64,000 nt of DNA from Zonotrichia leucophrys gambelii (lineage: Eukaryota > Chordata > Aves > Passeriformes > Passerellidae). The stretch lies in contig NC_088172.1 of the NCBI RefSeq assembly GCF_028769735.1, positions 56,823,075 through 56,887,074 of the forward strand, written 5' to 3'. Position numbers and translations under genes: made by a program. Positions 53,111 to 64,000 of the stretch are shown piece by piece. A model generated the notes under the pieces. The model searched no databases. It was given only the letters and a program-made list of their open reading frames with translations, and had not been told where the DNA came from. Within the stretch, counting starts at the first letter, position 1. Each line of letters starts with the position of its first letter.

Positions 53111-56100
53111 AAACTGACCTAAACACTTAGCACCCTCTCTGATCTTTACTGTTTAGCTCTTTCAGCTTATAGTATTTTACATGATCTAGGAAAAAACCTG
53201 GTTAATTTTCCTATTCCTTTCAGAAGAGGAGTAGGAAGAAATCCTGTTTTAAAAACAATTCAGAAACTGATTAGGAGAAACGTCTATCAGAGCACAGGAC
53301 AGTGCTCTTGTAAAGTCAACTCTCTATATATTCTTCTCTTAAAACAAAGAAAAGCACATTTTTTTTCTTTTAGCTGGCTTTTTCATAGAAAGCCTCTACC
53401 AAGGGTTTTAATACGTTCTTTTTCTGTAATGTTTTGTGTAGATATACATGTGTTCTGGCTCTGCATTTCTCAGCTTTCTGCCTTTTAAATCTCCCTTTTA
53501 AACTGAGATTAAACATCTATTAAAAATTAGCTTCAAGGATGGAAATTCATCTTCCTCTCTCCTTGCAGCCCTGGCCTGTTATGAACCTTAGTGCCTAAGT
53601 TTTACTTGCATTAGTGCTGCTCAATCTTTATGGCCTAAATGTATCTAGGGCATTCTGCAGCTACTCCAACACACTCTGTGGCTATTTTTGGCAATGTAGC
53701 TTTTGTCTGGCAGTGCTAGAGAGAGATGGCATATGCTCACTGCTGTGCATGTGACTTGATTTAAAGGTGAATTATGTGGTTTTGTTTATGAATATGTATT
53801 CATCAGAATTTTAAAAACCCTACTCTGTATAATGTAGAAACCCTTACAAATTTAATATGCTTGACTGCATGAGTTTTTATTCTCCTTTTTTATGTAATTG
53901 TATGCTCAGTGAACTGTGCATTAGAAAGTGAATTAGCAAGTTAATTTACCCTACATGCCAGTGATAGAATAGCTTTTACCTCCTCAGGCCATGTGATCTG
54001 AACTGTGTGTGAATGTATCAGAATACACAAACACTCCTTTTGGAACGAGTGCTGTGAGGGGTGTTGTTAGTTTAACCTGTTCTCTCCCTAGGTTTTTAAT
54101 TCTGGTTTGCAGTCACTGTAAGTGGAGCGTTCTTGGACATGCTCCGAGTGAACTGGGTTCTGGATTTGTTTGTGTGCTTTCCATACTTCATGTGCTGTAC
54201 CTCAGGGGGACCTCTTGCAGAGCAAGTTAGCTGCTCATCATCCAAACAAAAGTAATAAAATTTATGATAATAAGTCTTTAGTATTCCTAATCTAATGTAA
54301 TTAATATTTACACTCAATTTTGAGTTTGGAACTCAAATTACATAGTGTTTAGCAATCTACTTCCCTACTATTCCATAGAACCGTCAGGCTCAGTTTCATG
54401 GGAGCAGCTCTAGAGCCTTAGTTACAGTTCAATGACAGGGTAGCCAGTCCTCCTGCAAAATTTGGTTTCAGACTTTTTCAGTTGTAGGACTGAATAAGAA
54501 TATTTGCATCAGAACCAATAATTGGAATAAATGAATGATAAAAGAGCAGAGAATAGGAATGTTTTCATCTAAAGATGTAGATCCAAGTTGTGAGAGGCTA
54601 AGTGCTGGCTAGTGCTCCTGGGACTTTCATTGCTGAGGGTACATGAGAAGGCTCTGACAGGAGCACATGCTTAATGCCACTCTCCCAGGCTCCCTGGTTA
54701 TACCACAGCCGCATGGCTGCTTTTCACATTGCAGGACAGGACTGTGACTGCTGTGTGCCTTTTTAAGCTCCTGTGCATGGGCCAGCACGCAGTGGGTGGG
54801 AGAAGCCCTTGTGCCACGTGAGTACAGGAGTTATTATGGCTTAGCAAATGGTTAGTGTAGAACCAGCATGTTTATCAGCTGTTGGTACTGAAATGGGAGG
54901 TATAACGATGCCATGATTTTGTTGGTGAGACAAATCTGATTTTAATTGTTTTGTAACAAAATATATAATGAGTGAATTGCAGAGGAGAATTAGTTTTGGT
55001 CATATTACATAGATGTGTGTTATTTCTTAGTGGTAAGTTAAACACAGAATAGAGTAGGTGGCTCTAGAGCACAGATATTTCTTAAAATCTGGATTTAGAT
55101 ATGCTATTAGCTTTTTTTTTTGAGAATGACGGAAGTTGTATAGTAGTTACTGTTATTTTGCTAGTAACTGTTTTGCCATATTGAGCAAAGTGTTGACATT
55201 AATGACTGCATTATGATTGTTGAAAAGGCTGGTTTGTTGTCAAGCCAGTAGAAACATATAAAGAGTTACCTGATGTCCAAGAAATGTTAAAATGCCAAAT
55301 AATATATTTAATACTAAAATCTTGGAAATGCCTGAGTAAACAATCTACTTATGTACATATGCAAAAATTCTTTAAAATCAAGGCCCCATCTCAATTCAGT
55401 TTTTGATCTTGAAATGCTTGTTGGATTTTTTAGTATTGCTGTAACTGATTTTTGCACTAAGCTGTTTGAAAAGGAAGGTGAGGATGTGTTTTAAACAATT
55501 GAAGGGCTGTTCAAGGCAAACGTGGAGGTTCCACTGTGTGACTTCTCCATTTTATTTGGGAGCAGGTTGGAGCTGGCTGCCCAAGGCCTCCTTCCCAGGC
55601 AGTGTGTTTTGAAATAGGAAGTGGGGCAGTGTGGTAGACAGCTGCCAGCACCAATAACCGGTGGCTTGAGCTGCTTAACAGAGGCTAAGCCCAAATCTAT
55701 TGACGCAGAGCACAGGGAAGTGCTCCGCAGACTTCTCCCCCCTCCCTGTCCTTGAATATAATCTCATGATGCTGTGGATGTGACAAACTCCATTTTGATC
55801 AGATGTTGGGCCAGAAATGGTGAGAGTGGGTCAGTTCTGACCTCGAAAGGATACCTTGATGGCATGTGCTCTCCGGCTTTCTGAACCTGCGCCTTTTTCT
55901 GCCGTGACACCACCTCCTTTCTGCTTCAGGTTTGCAAAATTGCCAGCCTGAATATTTTTAATGTAGGCTGGGAGACTGAAGCCATGCATACAGGGTGACA
56001 TGGATCATGCTATGGATGCACAGTAGACCTCTGCAGTGCAAATGAGTGTTCAGTACTGAATATAATGGATGAAATAGGTAAGCACCTTGCTCTTTGTGTT

Positions 56101-59100
56101 TCCAGGAAGAGACGTTTTAAATGCCTTTCCAATTAAAATTTGTAACTGGAAAACGTTATTTCTAGTTGTGGAATGCATGTAGTAGTTTTCCGTTGTACTT
56201 TCACTTTACAATTAACTGTAAAGAGTCTGACATGATGCAAGGGGTTGCAGAAGAGCAATCTGCTAATACATTGATATTCTGATTTTCTTTTTTTCAAGGT
56301 AGATTATGAAAGTGAAGGTTTTATCTTTCTGCAGTATCTGTTGTTAATATCTAAGTAATTTGTTACTAATTATTTTCTAAAACACCAGATTACTTTCTAA
56401 GGTTGACTTATTGGTTGTAAGTAGCCATGCTCTTGATATATGGTGCAATTATCTATTTGTTCACAACATCATTCAGTCTAATTACTTTTAACTTCAAATC
56501 TGAAAAAAACAGGAAGGGGCTTGTTTGTCTGTAATGAAGTCTTTTACATAAGCTAGGGCCTGCAGTTGCTAAAACAGCGGCAGTGCAACATCCCAATTCC
56601 AAAAGTACTGACAGCTTTGGTATCAGAATATTTCTTTTCCTTCATCCACTCTAGGCCAGACAACTGGCAAAAGATGTTCTGTGGTATGGAAGCACTGCCA
56701 GAGTTACTCTCCAAAGGGTGAATTAGTGGTGCTTTTTATAACTTTTAATCTCTTTAGTTTTCAACTTTGTACAGGCACAGCCTGAAAACAAGAGTATTAT
56801 TTTGTGTTTTCCCCTCTACCTTCATTTAGGTTATTTTCTGGTGAATAAACACAGCAAAAATATTTTAAAAAAACCTAAAACAAGCAATAAGCCATTTTTT
56901 GATGAAAGTGCTTTTTTGCTGTCTTATTTTGTCATTCAGCGTGTGTGTTTGACTTTTTGATAGTGTCCTCCTGTGTTTATTCTTTGAGTAAACTTTGAGT
57001 TATGTCATAAGGCTATCCTTTTTGTTCACTATGAACTGTCTCTGAAGTAATCACTTAATTGCTTTTCATTTCCTTTTCTGTAAATGCTACTTAACATACC
57101 TGGAAGTAGTCTGATATTGAGTAGCAGCTTGATGCTATCATGCTTTCTATGTGCAACACCTTCATCTGACCGTTATTTCCTCTCATGGAATGCCAGCTCA
57201 CAGCCCCTGTATGGGATGGTCCTTTTCTTCATCCTCTGTATCCCAGGTGCCAGCTGCAGCAGTATTTCCCCCCCCTGCAATTGGTGTCAGGCTCCTGAGC
57301 TAACCTGGAGGGGTGGAACTCACCACAGCTGCTGTGAACAGGGCCAGCAGCTGCTGGTGTTGCTTTATGTTGTGGTGCCTGCCTTTAGCACACAGCAGTG
57401 ATCAATCAGCCCTTGACCATTGTGGCACCATTCCCAAGGGCACAGCCCCAGCACATGATGCAGTTGTGCCCACTGAACTATCGGAGGTCCTGGTAAATGC
57501 AGCCTGATTTGATGTCTGCAACTTTCATTTGCTTAAATCATGGCTGTCATATTGGGATTATTCTGAAAGTGAGTTGAGTATGAGGTTCTTTAATCTCCAG
57601 ATAAGGTTGTGAAGTTATGACAATGAATAATCTGAGGGGTTTTGAATTTATTAGTTAAAGTGGCGCAAATGAAAATGAGTGCTTCTGGAAATAGAGTTGC
57701 TAGCACTATCTGATGGGTTATTACTGTTCATGCATGCTTAACTATTTTCCTTGATGGGTATAAGAATTTCTCCCTTTTTATTGTTCCTGATCTTAGATTG
57801 CAGGCTTTTTCTCTTGGGAGTAGAGTGTTCAAGGAAGGGAAAAATGGGAATGCTGAACTGTGGAGTAATTGTGAGGGGGAGCAGCAGTAAAAGTAAGCTG
57901 AGACCATCCACCTCACTTTAATTTCAAAAGCTATTTGGAACTTCAGATGTGAAACTGTTGCTGTAATATGTTGTATCATCGCCAAAATCTTGGGAAATTG
58001 AATTCCTCTGAAAGCTTAATATTGGTTACCAAAGCTGAGGAATTCTGCAGCTGTCAGATGATGCTGGAAAGTAAAAATGGAAGTTAAATTTATTAATAAT
58101 TCATATAATAATCATTATTGGAGGATGTGAACAGAGACAGCATTTTGTTAGAAGACCTTGATTAAATGAATTCATAGAAAACAAGGCAAACTTTTAGGTT
58201 ACAACTTAAGTTGATACAAGTTTTTACTCAGCTATTTTTAAAAATCAGAATAATGAAAGAATACTAAATTAAACAGGAAACTCCTATATTTTGAGGTTTT
58301 TTTAGTAGAAAAGAAGAATAAAGAGCTAATATGGAATTCTTTAGTACTTATAATATGAAAATAGTGCAAAGTGAGGGGTTTTGCAATGTCTCTGTGCAGT
58401 GCTACGCAGTCAGAGCTGCTACAGTTCTGAAAACCTGTGTCCAGTGACCAACATTTGTATGGGAAACAAAAGCAGAGGCCAAGACAGCATAAAATGATGC
58501 AAGTGGGAGGGGTAGGGAACGTGGAGTAGCTTGTGCATTCACACGCGCCTTTCTGTGTGCACATCCTTAGTAGTTGACTTCCTGCCCCTCTGGCCTGGCT
58601 GGAAAGCTGATCTGTATTTACAGAAAGTTGGCGTTGAGTAGGGACAGTAAATTCCTATGAAACAAAAGGTTTGTCATGACTTTTCAAAACTTGGGTCATG
58701 TATTGAAGTGTGGCTTCACTTATGTTCTTCCTGCTTGTGGTTAGGGAGGTATGATATTACCAGGGTGACAAGTCCATCACACATCTCCAATAACTGAACA
58801 ACCTATTTGATCAAATAGAAATGATAATGCTTCTTTCATTTGGTGCCTTTTTATCATCTACAAAGAAGATTGCACAGGTTTCTTAGATCAGAATATGTAT
58901 GCTTATATATCCGTATATCAGAATATGTATGCTTCTCCTGCATAGGGGGGATAGGATAGAAGCAATTTTTTGTCGTGTATGCAGAACAAATTGCAGCTCA
59001 GACAGAAAGCAGATCAGTTCCAGCTATCTGAATCAAAGCAAACAAAATTTCTGTGGGCTGCAGTTTTTGTTTGTTTGATTTTTTTTCTTTTCTCTAGGCA

Positions 59101-62100
59101 GTAAAAGATTAGAAATACACATATTGGCCAGGAACAAAATGTCTTGGAAAAAGACATTTATCCACCTGCCTGAAATGCATATGCTGTTTGTTCTCTGAAA
59201 GTGTGCAGTCAATGCATGAAGCAGAATGAGACTTTCACATTTGTTAACAAATGTTCTTTGGAAGTGTTCTCTTCCTGGTTTTGAAAAGTTTAACACTAAG
59301 TTGTCAAAATAAAAATGAAGCAGTGTTTGAAGATCTGCCCTATTTGAAATTATAATTATGCTATTAAATGAAAGCCTGAGGATAGCTGAGACTTAGACAG
59401 GGACTACATCTGCTTCCTTTAGTCATGAATAATAAAAATGGAGATGCTAATAAATAGCTGATGCTTGTACTACCACTTTTATAATATTAGTTTTGGGTTT
59501 TCTATGATGTCAGAGGACATAATAGACACAGCAAATTTATAGGGCCGTGTAGCTTTGACTTTCAAACTTAAGTGATATTTTTAACACAAGGTAGCTGCAA
59601 AAGCATTTGAAATGGCTCTCTGCTATTTTTAATATGTCTAGCACTTAAAAAAAAATCCATGTAATCCTCTTGAAACAGATGGCTACAGTGAGTTAAAATC
59701 CCATGCTAGGATTTGGGTTTTTACCTGGTACTGAAACCAATGTCATGACACAGGGATGAATCACTGAATTTGGAGATGTAAACTGATTTCAATGATGTTA
59801 AAAAAAGAAGGCTGTGGGAAACCATGGAGTCCCTTTGGGTGCAGAGTTGGCTGTTAGATTTATTTCTTTTAGTTTTTGTTGTCTTTTCCAGACCATATTG
59901 GGATGTGGAAGGTGGTGTCAACTAACTTCACAACCTTTCCTTCTGTGAGAAAGGAAAAATAGGAAACTAAAATCTTTACCTTCAAATCCTGTAAATACTT
60001 GGGATGCCTAACTAAAGACCAGATTTCAGCTGAAATTTCTTGGTGTAACTCTATATCAGGGTAACCCAGGAACACTTTGGGAGAGAGGACTGAGGTGTGA
60101 AGAGGAGGATGTTGGTATTAGTCTTATCTAAAACTAAAACATGCATGTATTTTCTTTTGCTTAACAGGTCAGCTGCTTTTTTTATCTATAGAACTACAGT
60201 ACTGTTCTAGAGATGAAGACAAAAGATTGGTGTTCTTGTCCAGATAACTGGAAAAAATATTGCTGGGAAACTAAGGGAGCACATATTATTTCAGTGTGCT
60301 TGTTTTCTGCACTCTTTTCATTGTAAAAGGAGGCAAATGAATTGAAGGGTAAAATGTTGACACACATTTAATGTTTTACAGTTGAGTCACTTAGTAGTTA
60401 AAATTTTTATCCTGGTGCATTCCAATAGTTAACTGGAGATTAATTTGGGCCAATGGACAGAGAAGTTGCAGCCTTTCCTTGAATTAAGATCTGAATCACA
60501 CTAAAATGTATTTAAACTTAATAAATGCAACCCCCTGTTCTGACTGTTCTACTATCTATTTATCAAGGGCACACAAGACAATAAATTGTGTTCAGCAGGG
60601 GCAGGAAGAGTTCAGCCCAAGTTGTGGCCTCAGCTGGGCAGTGCCCACAGCTCTGAGGATGCACGTGTGCCCTGCTTGTTCTCTGCCCTCGGGTCTCCAC
60701 GAGCGCTCAAGCATTTGTAGCTGCCTTCTCAATCCGTTCTGTTAACAACTGCACTCAGTGGGCTGCAGGGGTGTGAGTATTAACAGACAGAGAAATAATA
60801 AGCAGTTTGATAGCAGGTAATAAAGGGCCTGAACTGTAGGGAAGTGAAGCCTGGTTTTCAGACATATAATTTTAAGGTGATGTCTTGAGATACATTCAGA
60901 ACTTCCTTAAGCTCCCCTAGTTTTCAGTGTAGGTCATTCCTAGCAAGCTGAAGGATAAAATTTATAGTAGAATATAGAAGATTTTTCAAGAGATGTCAGA
61001 GAGTTTCTTTACTGGAAGCTGAATGAGTCCTTCAAGCTGGTAGCTCACTGTATCTGTTTTTTCTAAGGCTCTTACTGTAAAGCCTGCTTTAGTGTTCTTA
61101 GTTTATTACTCTATACAGGCAAGTAGTGCTTGGAAAAGAACAACTTTGGCATCTTGGCAAGACCATACACATGTGAAAATATCTTAGTATTCTGGGACTG
61201 TTTCTGCTTCCTGGTAAATTTTAGGATAACTCTGAGGATTCTTAAGAAGGCATATAGGAGGTGAGAGCTCATGTTGTAGACGCAGTCACTCAAGCTGAGT
61301 GTCTCTGGACTTCAGTGACAGGTTGCTGTTAGGCCTGTTGGCACATGCTAGATTTAGTCTTTAAAAAGCTGGTGATGGGGCACAGTCAGATTTATTTTTT
61401 TTCCCCCTACTCTACTCACTTTACTGAGAGAGCTTTTCATCTTGACATGTCCCTGTTCTCAATTTCTTAATGCTGCTTTAGCTAGACTTGCATCAAACTG
61501 CAGAGCAAGCAAAGAGTGTGTGAAGAGGGATATTGGGACAGGGAGTAGGTGGTTTGAATGTGTTACATCCATTAGGAATGTCCTGAACAAGAAGTACTGC
61601 TGCCAGATAAGTTGTTAGTTCAGAAACTAGGTTATTGTGAAATAACTTGCTACTGTTGCAGTCACAGATTATTTGTGCGCTTTTGGCTGAGGAAAATATG
61701 GTGGTTTTGTGCTAAAGCATGTTTTATGCCATGATAAATTCATCCCTGCTGCTTTGATCTATAGTTGTACAATGGCAGAGGGGTACAGTAGTCTTAGGAG
61801 GACAGATTTGGAGGAGGCACTCCAGTGACTTTGTTTAATTAGATCATAGCCAAGTCCTTCCCTCTGCTGTATGAAATGCAAAGGAAGCTCTTAATGATGC
61901 ACACTTTAATGGCCTGAAAGCATATATGGAAGCAAAGGTGATATTCCATAGGACTAGAGCAGATCTAAACATGACCTCTAAAGGAGGCTGTGACATTCAA
62001 AGCAGTCAATGAGTCCTTAGGCTCTTTCTGTACTTGCTGTAGTTTTCACAGTGGCCCAGTGAGACCTGGTCCCCGAAGCCTTGCAGTGAGTGTTAGTAAG

Positions 62101-64000
62101 CTCTTTTTGCTTAATGAAGCTGTGTTCCCAGACTCCCAGGGGCCTGCAAACTTATGCATGATGTAGTGCCCTCTGTGCACTAGTTTGTCAGCCTGGAGTG
62201 GGTGATGTGCCCATGATTTATAAAGCTTGTTCATCTCTCCTGGAAAAAATAATTTTACGTATTCAGTCTGGTCCTGGTGAAATATGTACATTTGCAACAA
62301 CAGAAAAATAGAGATTAGATTTATAAGGGTCTTTGCTTACTGCTTCAGCCTTGAAGCTGGCTGACACGCTGTCCATGGAGCCCCTTGGGAGCTGGTGTAG
62401 TGTAGAGTGTGTATTAGCATCAATATCTGCCCCTTTTTTTGTTAGACTGCTGCTTCTGTCCCCTGGGCATGCAGAAGGATGTGTAAAGAGTGAGGGCAGG
62501 AGACTGCACTGAAAAATTTGACCCTCTCTTTTCCCCTTCTGAAGCCTGAGCTCTAGTTTCCACTTGGTTTTGCTCTATAAAAGTCTTCCTCACCACGTAG
62601 CAACTGAGTCCACGGCTCCACATGCTAATGCAGAGGAACTGGATTATTTCCTTTCCCTTCTGTAACTTTCTTAATTAGCATTTTCATTGCTTAATCTACG
62701 TGGCTCAGCCTGTCTGCTTGCCTTCTCTTGTTACAGTCTCTGAAGTAAGTGATTTAAGAATTTGATAATTATATACCTTGAAAAACTCATTTGTGTAATC
62801 ATCTTGCTAGATTCAAAACACCTGCTTGCTCTCTAGTTGCTTTTTCTCTGTGGAAAGACTGATATTATTGATGGCAAAATTAGGAATGGACTGAGTGTTA
62901 ACTTTTGTGACTTCGAGAACTGTTGGGGATTGCTGAAACTTCTTCACAGTAAATTTTCTCTACCTCATGGTTAGAACAGGAGGACCACTCTTGAGTAGAA
63001 GAGTGAAATATTCCTTGTTTGTTGAAGTGTCTTAAGTTTTCTGACTTAATTCAGCGTTGTCTTGCTCTGATCCCTCTGGATTTCCTCTTCAGTCCTCAAT
63101 CAGCATAACATGAAGAGCTTCTGAAAATCATACACTATATGATTCCCTGCGTTTCAACACTTAAGTACAGCAATAATGTAACAAAGTCATGTCAGAGAAA
63201 GTGTTAAAATCAGCTCTAAGATGCAGTCTCAGATTAATGCACTTGGGATGGTTGCTGCTGTTTGGTACATCTGTGTCCTCATACCCAGAAGAGTACTAAT
63301 GATGTCTGTGGCACTTAGTAAGAGAAAATGCAATTGTGAACACCTCTTCTACACAAACAAAGCTGTAAAAACAGGTACACTGTTGCAGATGGTTTTATGA
63401 AGAAAAAATAAACCCAAACCAAAAACTCCAACCACAGATGAGAGAGCTGCCAACTGTTATGTAAATATAGAGAAATCCTTAGAAATCTGCACTAAGATGT
63501 CTGCATATTTAATACACCATTAAGAGCTTAGCCTTGGGAAGGAGGCCCACATGAGGCTTTTTCTCCATCTTCAGAGCTAGTAGTTCAGTAACTATTTCTC
63601 AGCTGGTCTGTTTAAGCCTGAGTGCATGTAGTGAAAAGAGCCCTTTCTTGGTTTGTGTGTGGTTCATCGAACAAGGTGGCTGCTTAAAAACAGGAGTGTT
63701 TAGTCTTATTCATCAAGTCACCCTTTGCTTTTACCCCAGCTGACCTTTCAGCTCTGCAGAAGGGAGCACATGCAGTAATTAATCAGCCCATGCTTATTAT
63801 TTCAGGTCACTTGCATGGTTTAGTCAAATGGAAGAAGAAGAATACAAATGCAAAATATTTTCCACCATTTGCTTTTAAGGTCAGGGTGGAGCCTGACAGC
63901 GTGGGCTTTCTGGTTTGTTACAGTGAGTTTAGGCGGTGTGCTGCCTTTGGTGGTGGAGAATTAATTGTATGCAGTTGGCTGGGTGGCCACCTTTTAAACA
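53111..64000 (+). other. MAP7: MAP7 intron, last part in window
   Basis: About 10.9 kb of AT-rich sequence with a 30-bp-spaced direct repeat at 58887-58934 and a moderately GC-rich stretch at about 57170-57500. I looked for a MAP7 exon 2 (expected KVQDKKN-like coding with a phase-1 acceptor) and did not find it. The gene continues beyond the window. Confidence 0.55.
58887..58934. repeat. 18-bp direct repeat, 30 bp apart
   Basis: ATCAGAATATGTATGCTT occurs at 58887-58904 and 58917-58934 without mismatch, 12 bp apart. A local duplication. Confidence 0.92.

Noticed and set aside
57170..57500. GC-richer stretch with a 105-aa open frame, possible old LTR
   Set aside because: No matching terminal duplications or LTR signals could be found.
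53111..64000. Search for MAP7 exon 2 or further coding exons
   Set aside because: No open stretch with a phase-1 acceptor and MAP7-like residues was found; open frames listed by eye had no similarity.

Overview
This is vertebrate nuclear DNA, most likely from a bird. The coding sequence is split into short exons with GT-AG splice sites, and three CR1 LINE fragments have the typical avian form (another short stretch may be a fourth). The window also holds two solo LTRs of avian retrovirus-like type, a CpG island and long introns. Several A/C-rich runs suggest a passerine-like genome, but that is only a weak hint. I see no prokaryotic genes, operons, CRISPR arrays or phage.

Region 1 (1 to about 20.3 kb, + strand): the 3' half of MAP3K5 (ASK1). 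Thirteen coding exons, from the catalytic-loop/DFG region of the kinase domain to the stop codon at 19590-19592, join without a frame break. They give 1707 nt, or 568 residues plus stop. They encode the C-lobe of the kinase with its activation loop, the conserved 14-3-3 docking serine, a linker, a coiled coil and a C-terminal SAM domain. One exon is only 21 nt long. Two introns carry solo LTRs, each with a precise target-site duplication: one of 612 bp in sense (6-bp duplication) and one ERVL-like of 535 bp in antisense (5-bp duplication). The 3' UTR ends near the poly(A) signal at 20236.

Region 2 (about 20.35 to 22.6 kb): a short intergenic spacer without a recognisable gene.

Region 3 (22.6 to 64 kb, + strand): the 5' end of MAP7 (ensconsin/E-MAP-115), the head-to-tail neighbour of MAP3K5 in vertebrates. 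A CpG-island promoter surrounds coding exon 1 (ATG at 23113, donor after 23158). About 10.6 kb downstream, at 33741-33870, lies a second MAP7-type N-terminal exon that leaves the same splice phase. It also has a usable acceptor at 33722-33723, which would make it a symmetric 147-nt cassette exon. The rest of the window is intron 1, with three CR1 fragments (38.3, 45.1 and 52.0-53.1 kb, all antisense), low-complexity tracts and a few GC-rich patches. The next MAP7 exon was not found and presumably lies beyond the window.

The two genes are not a pathway unit. ASK1 is a stress-activated MAP kinase kinase kinase (p38/JNK), and MAP7 binds microtubules and recruits kinesin-1. I found no clearly new biological system. 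The most interesting points are the two-way MAP7 N-terminal exon, a cluster of CACCTG/CAGGTG E-boxes with a T-box-like palindrome at the MAP7 promoter, and a sense solo LTR with its own poly(A) signal inside MAP3K5.
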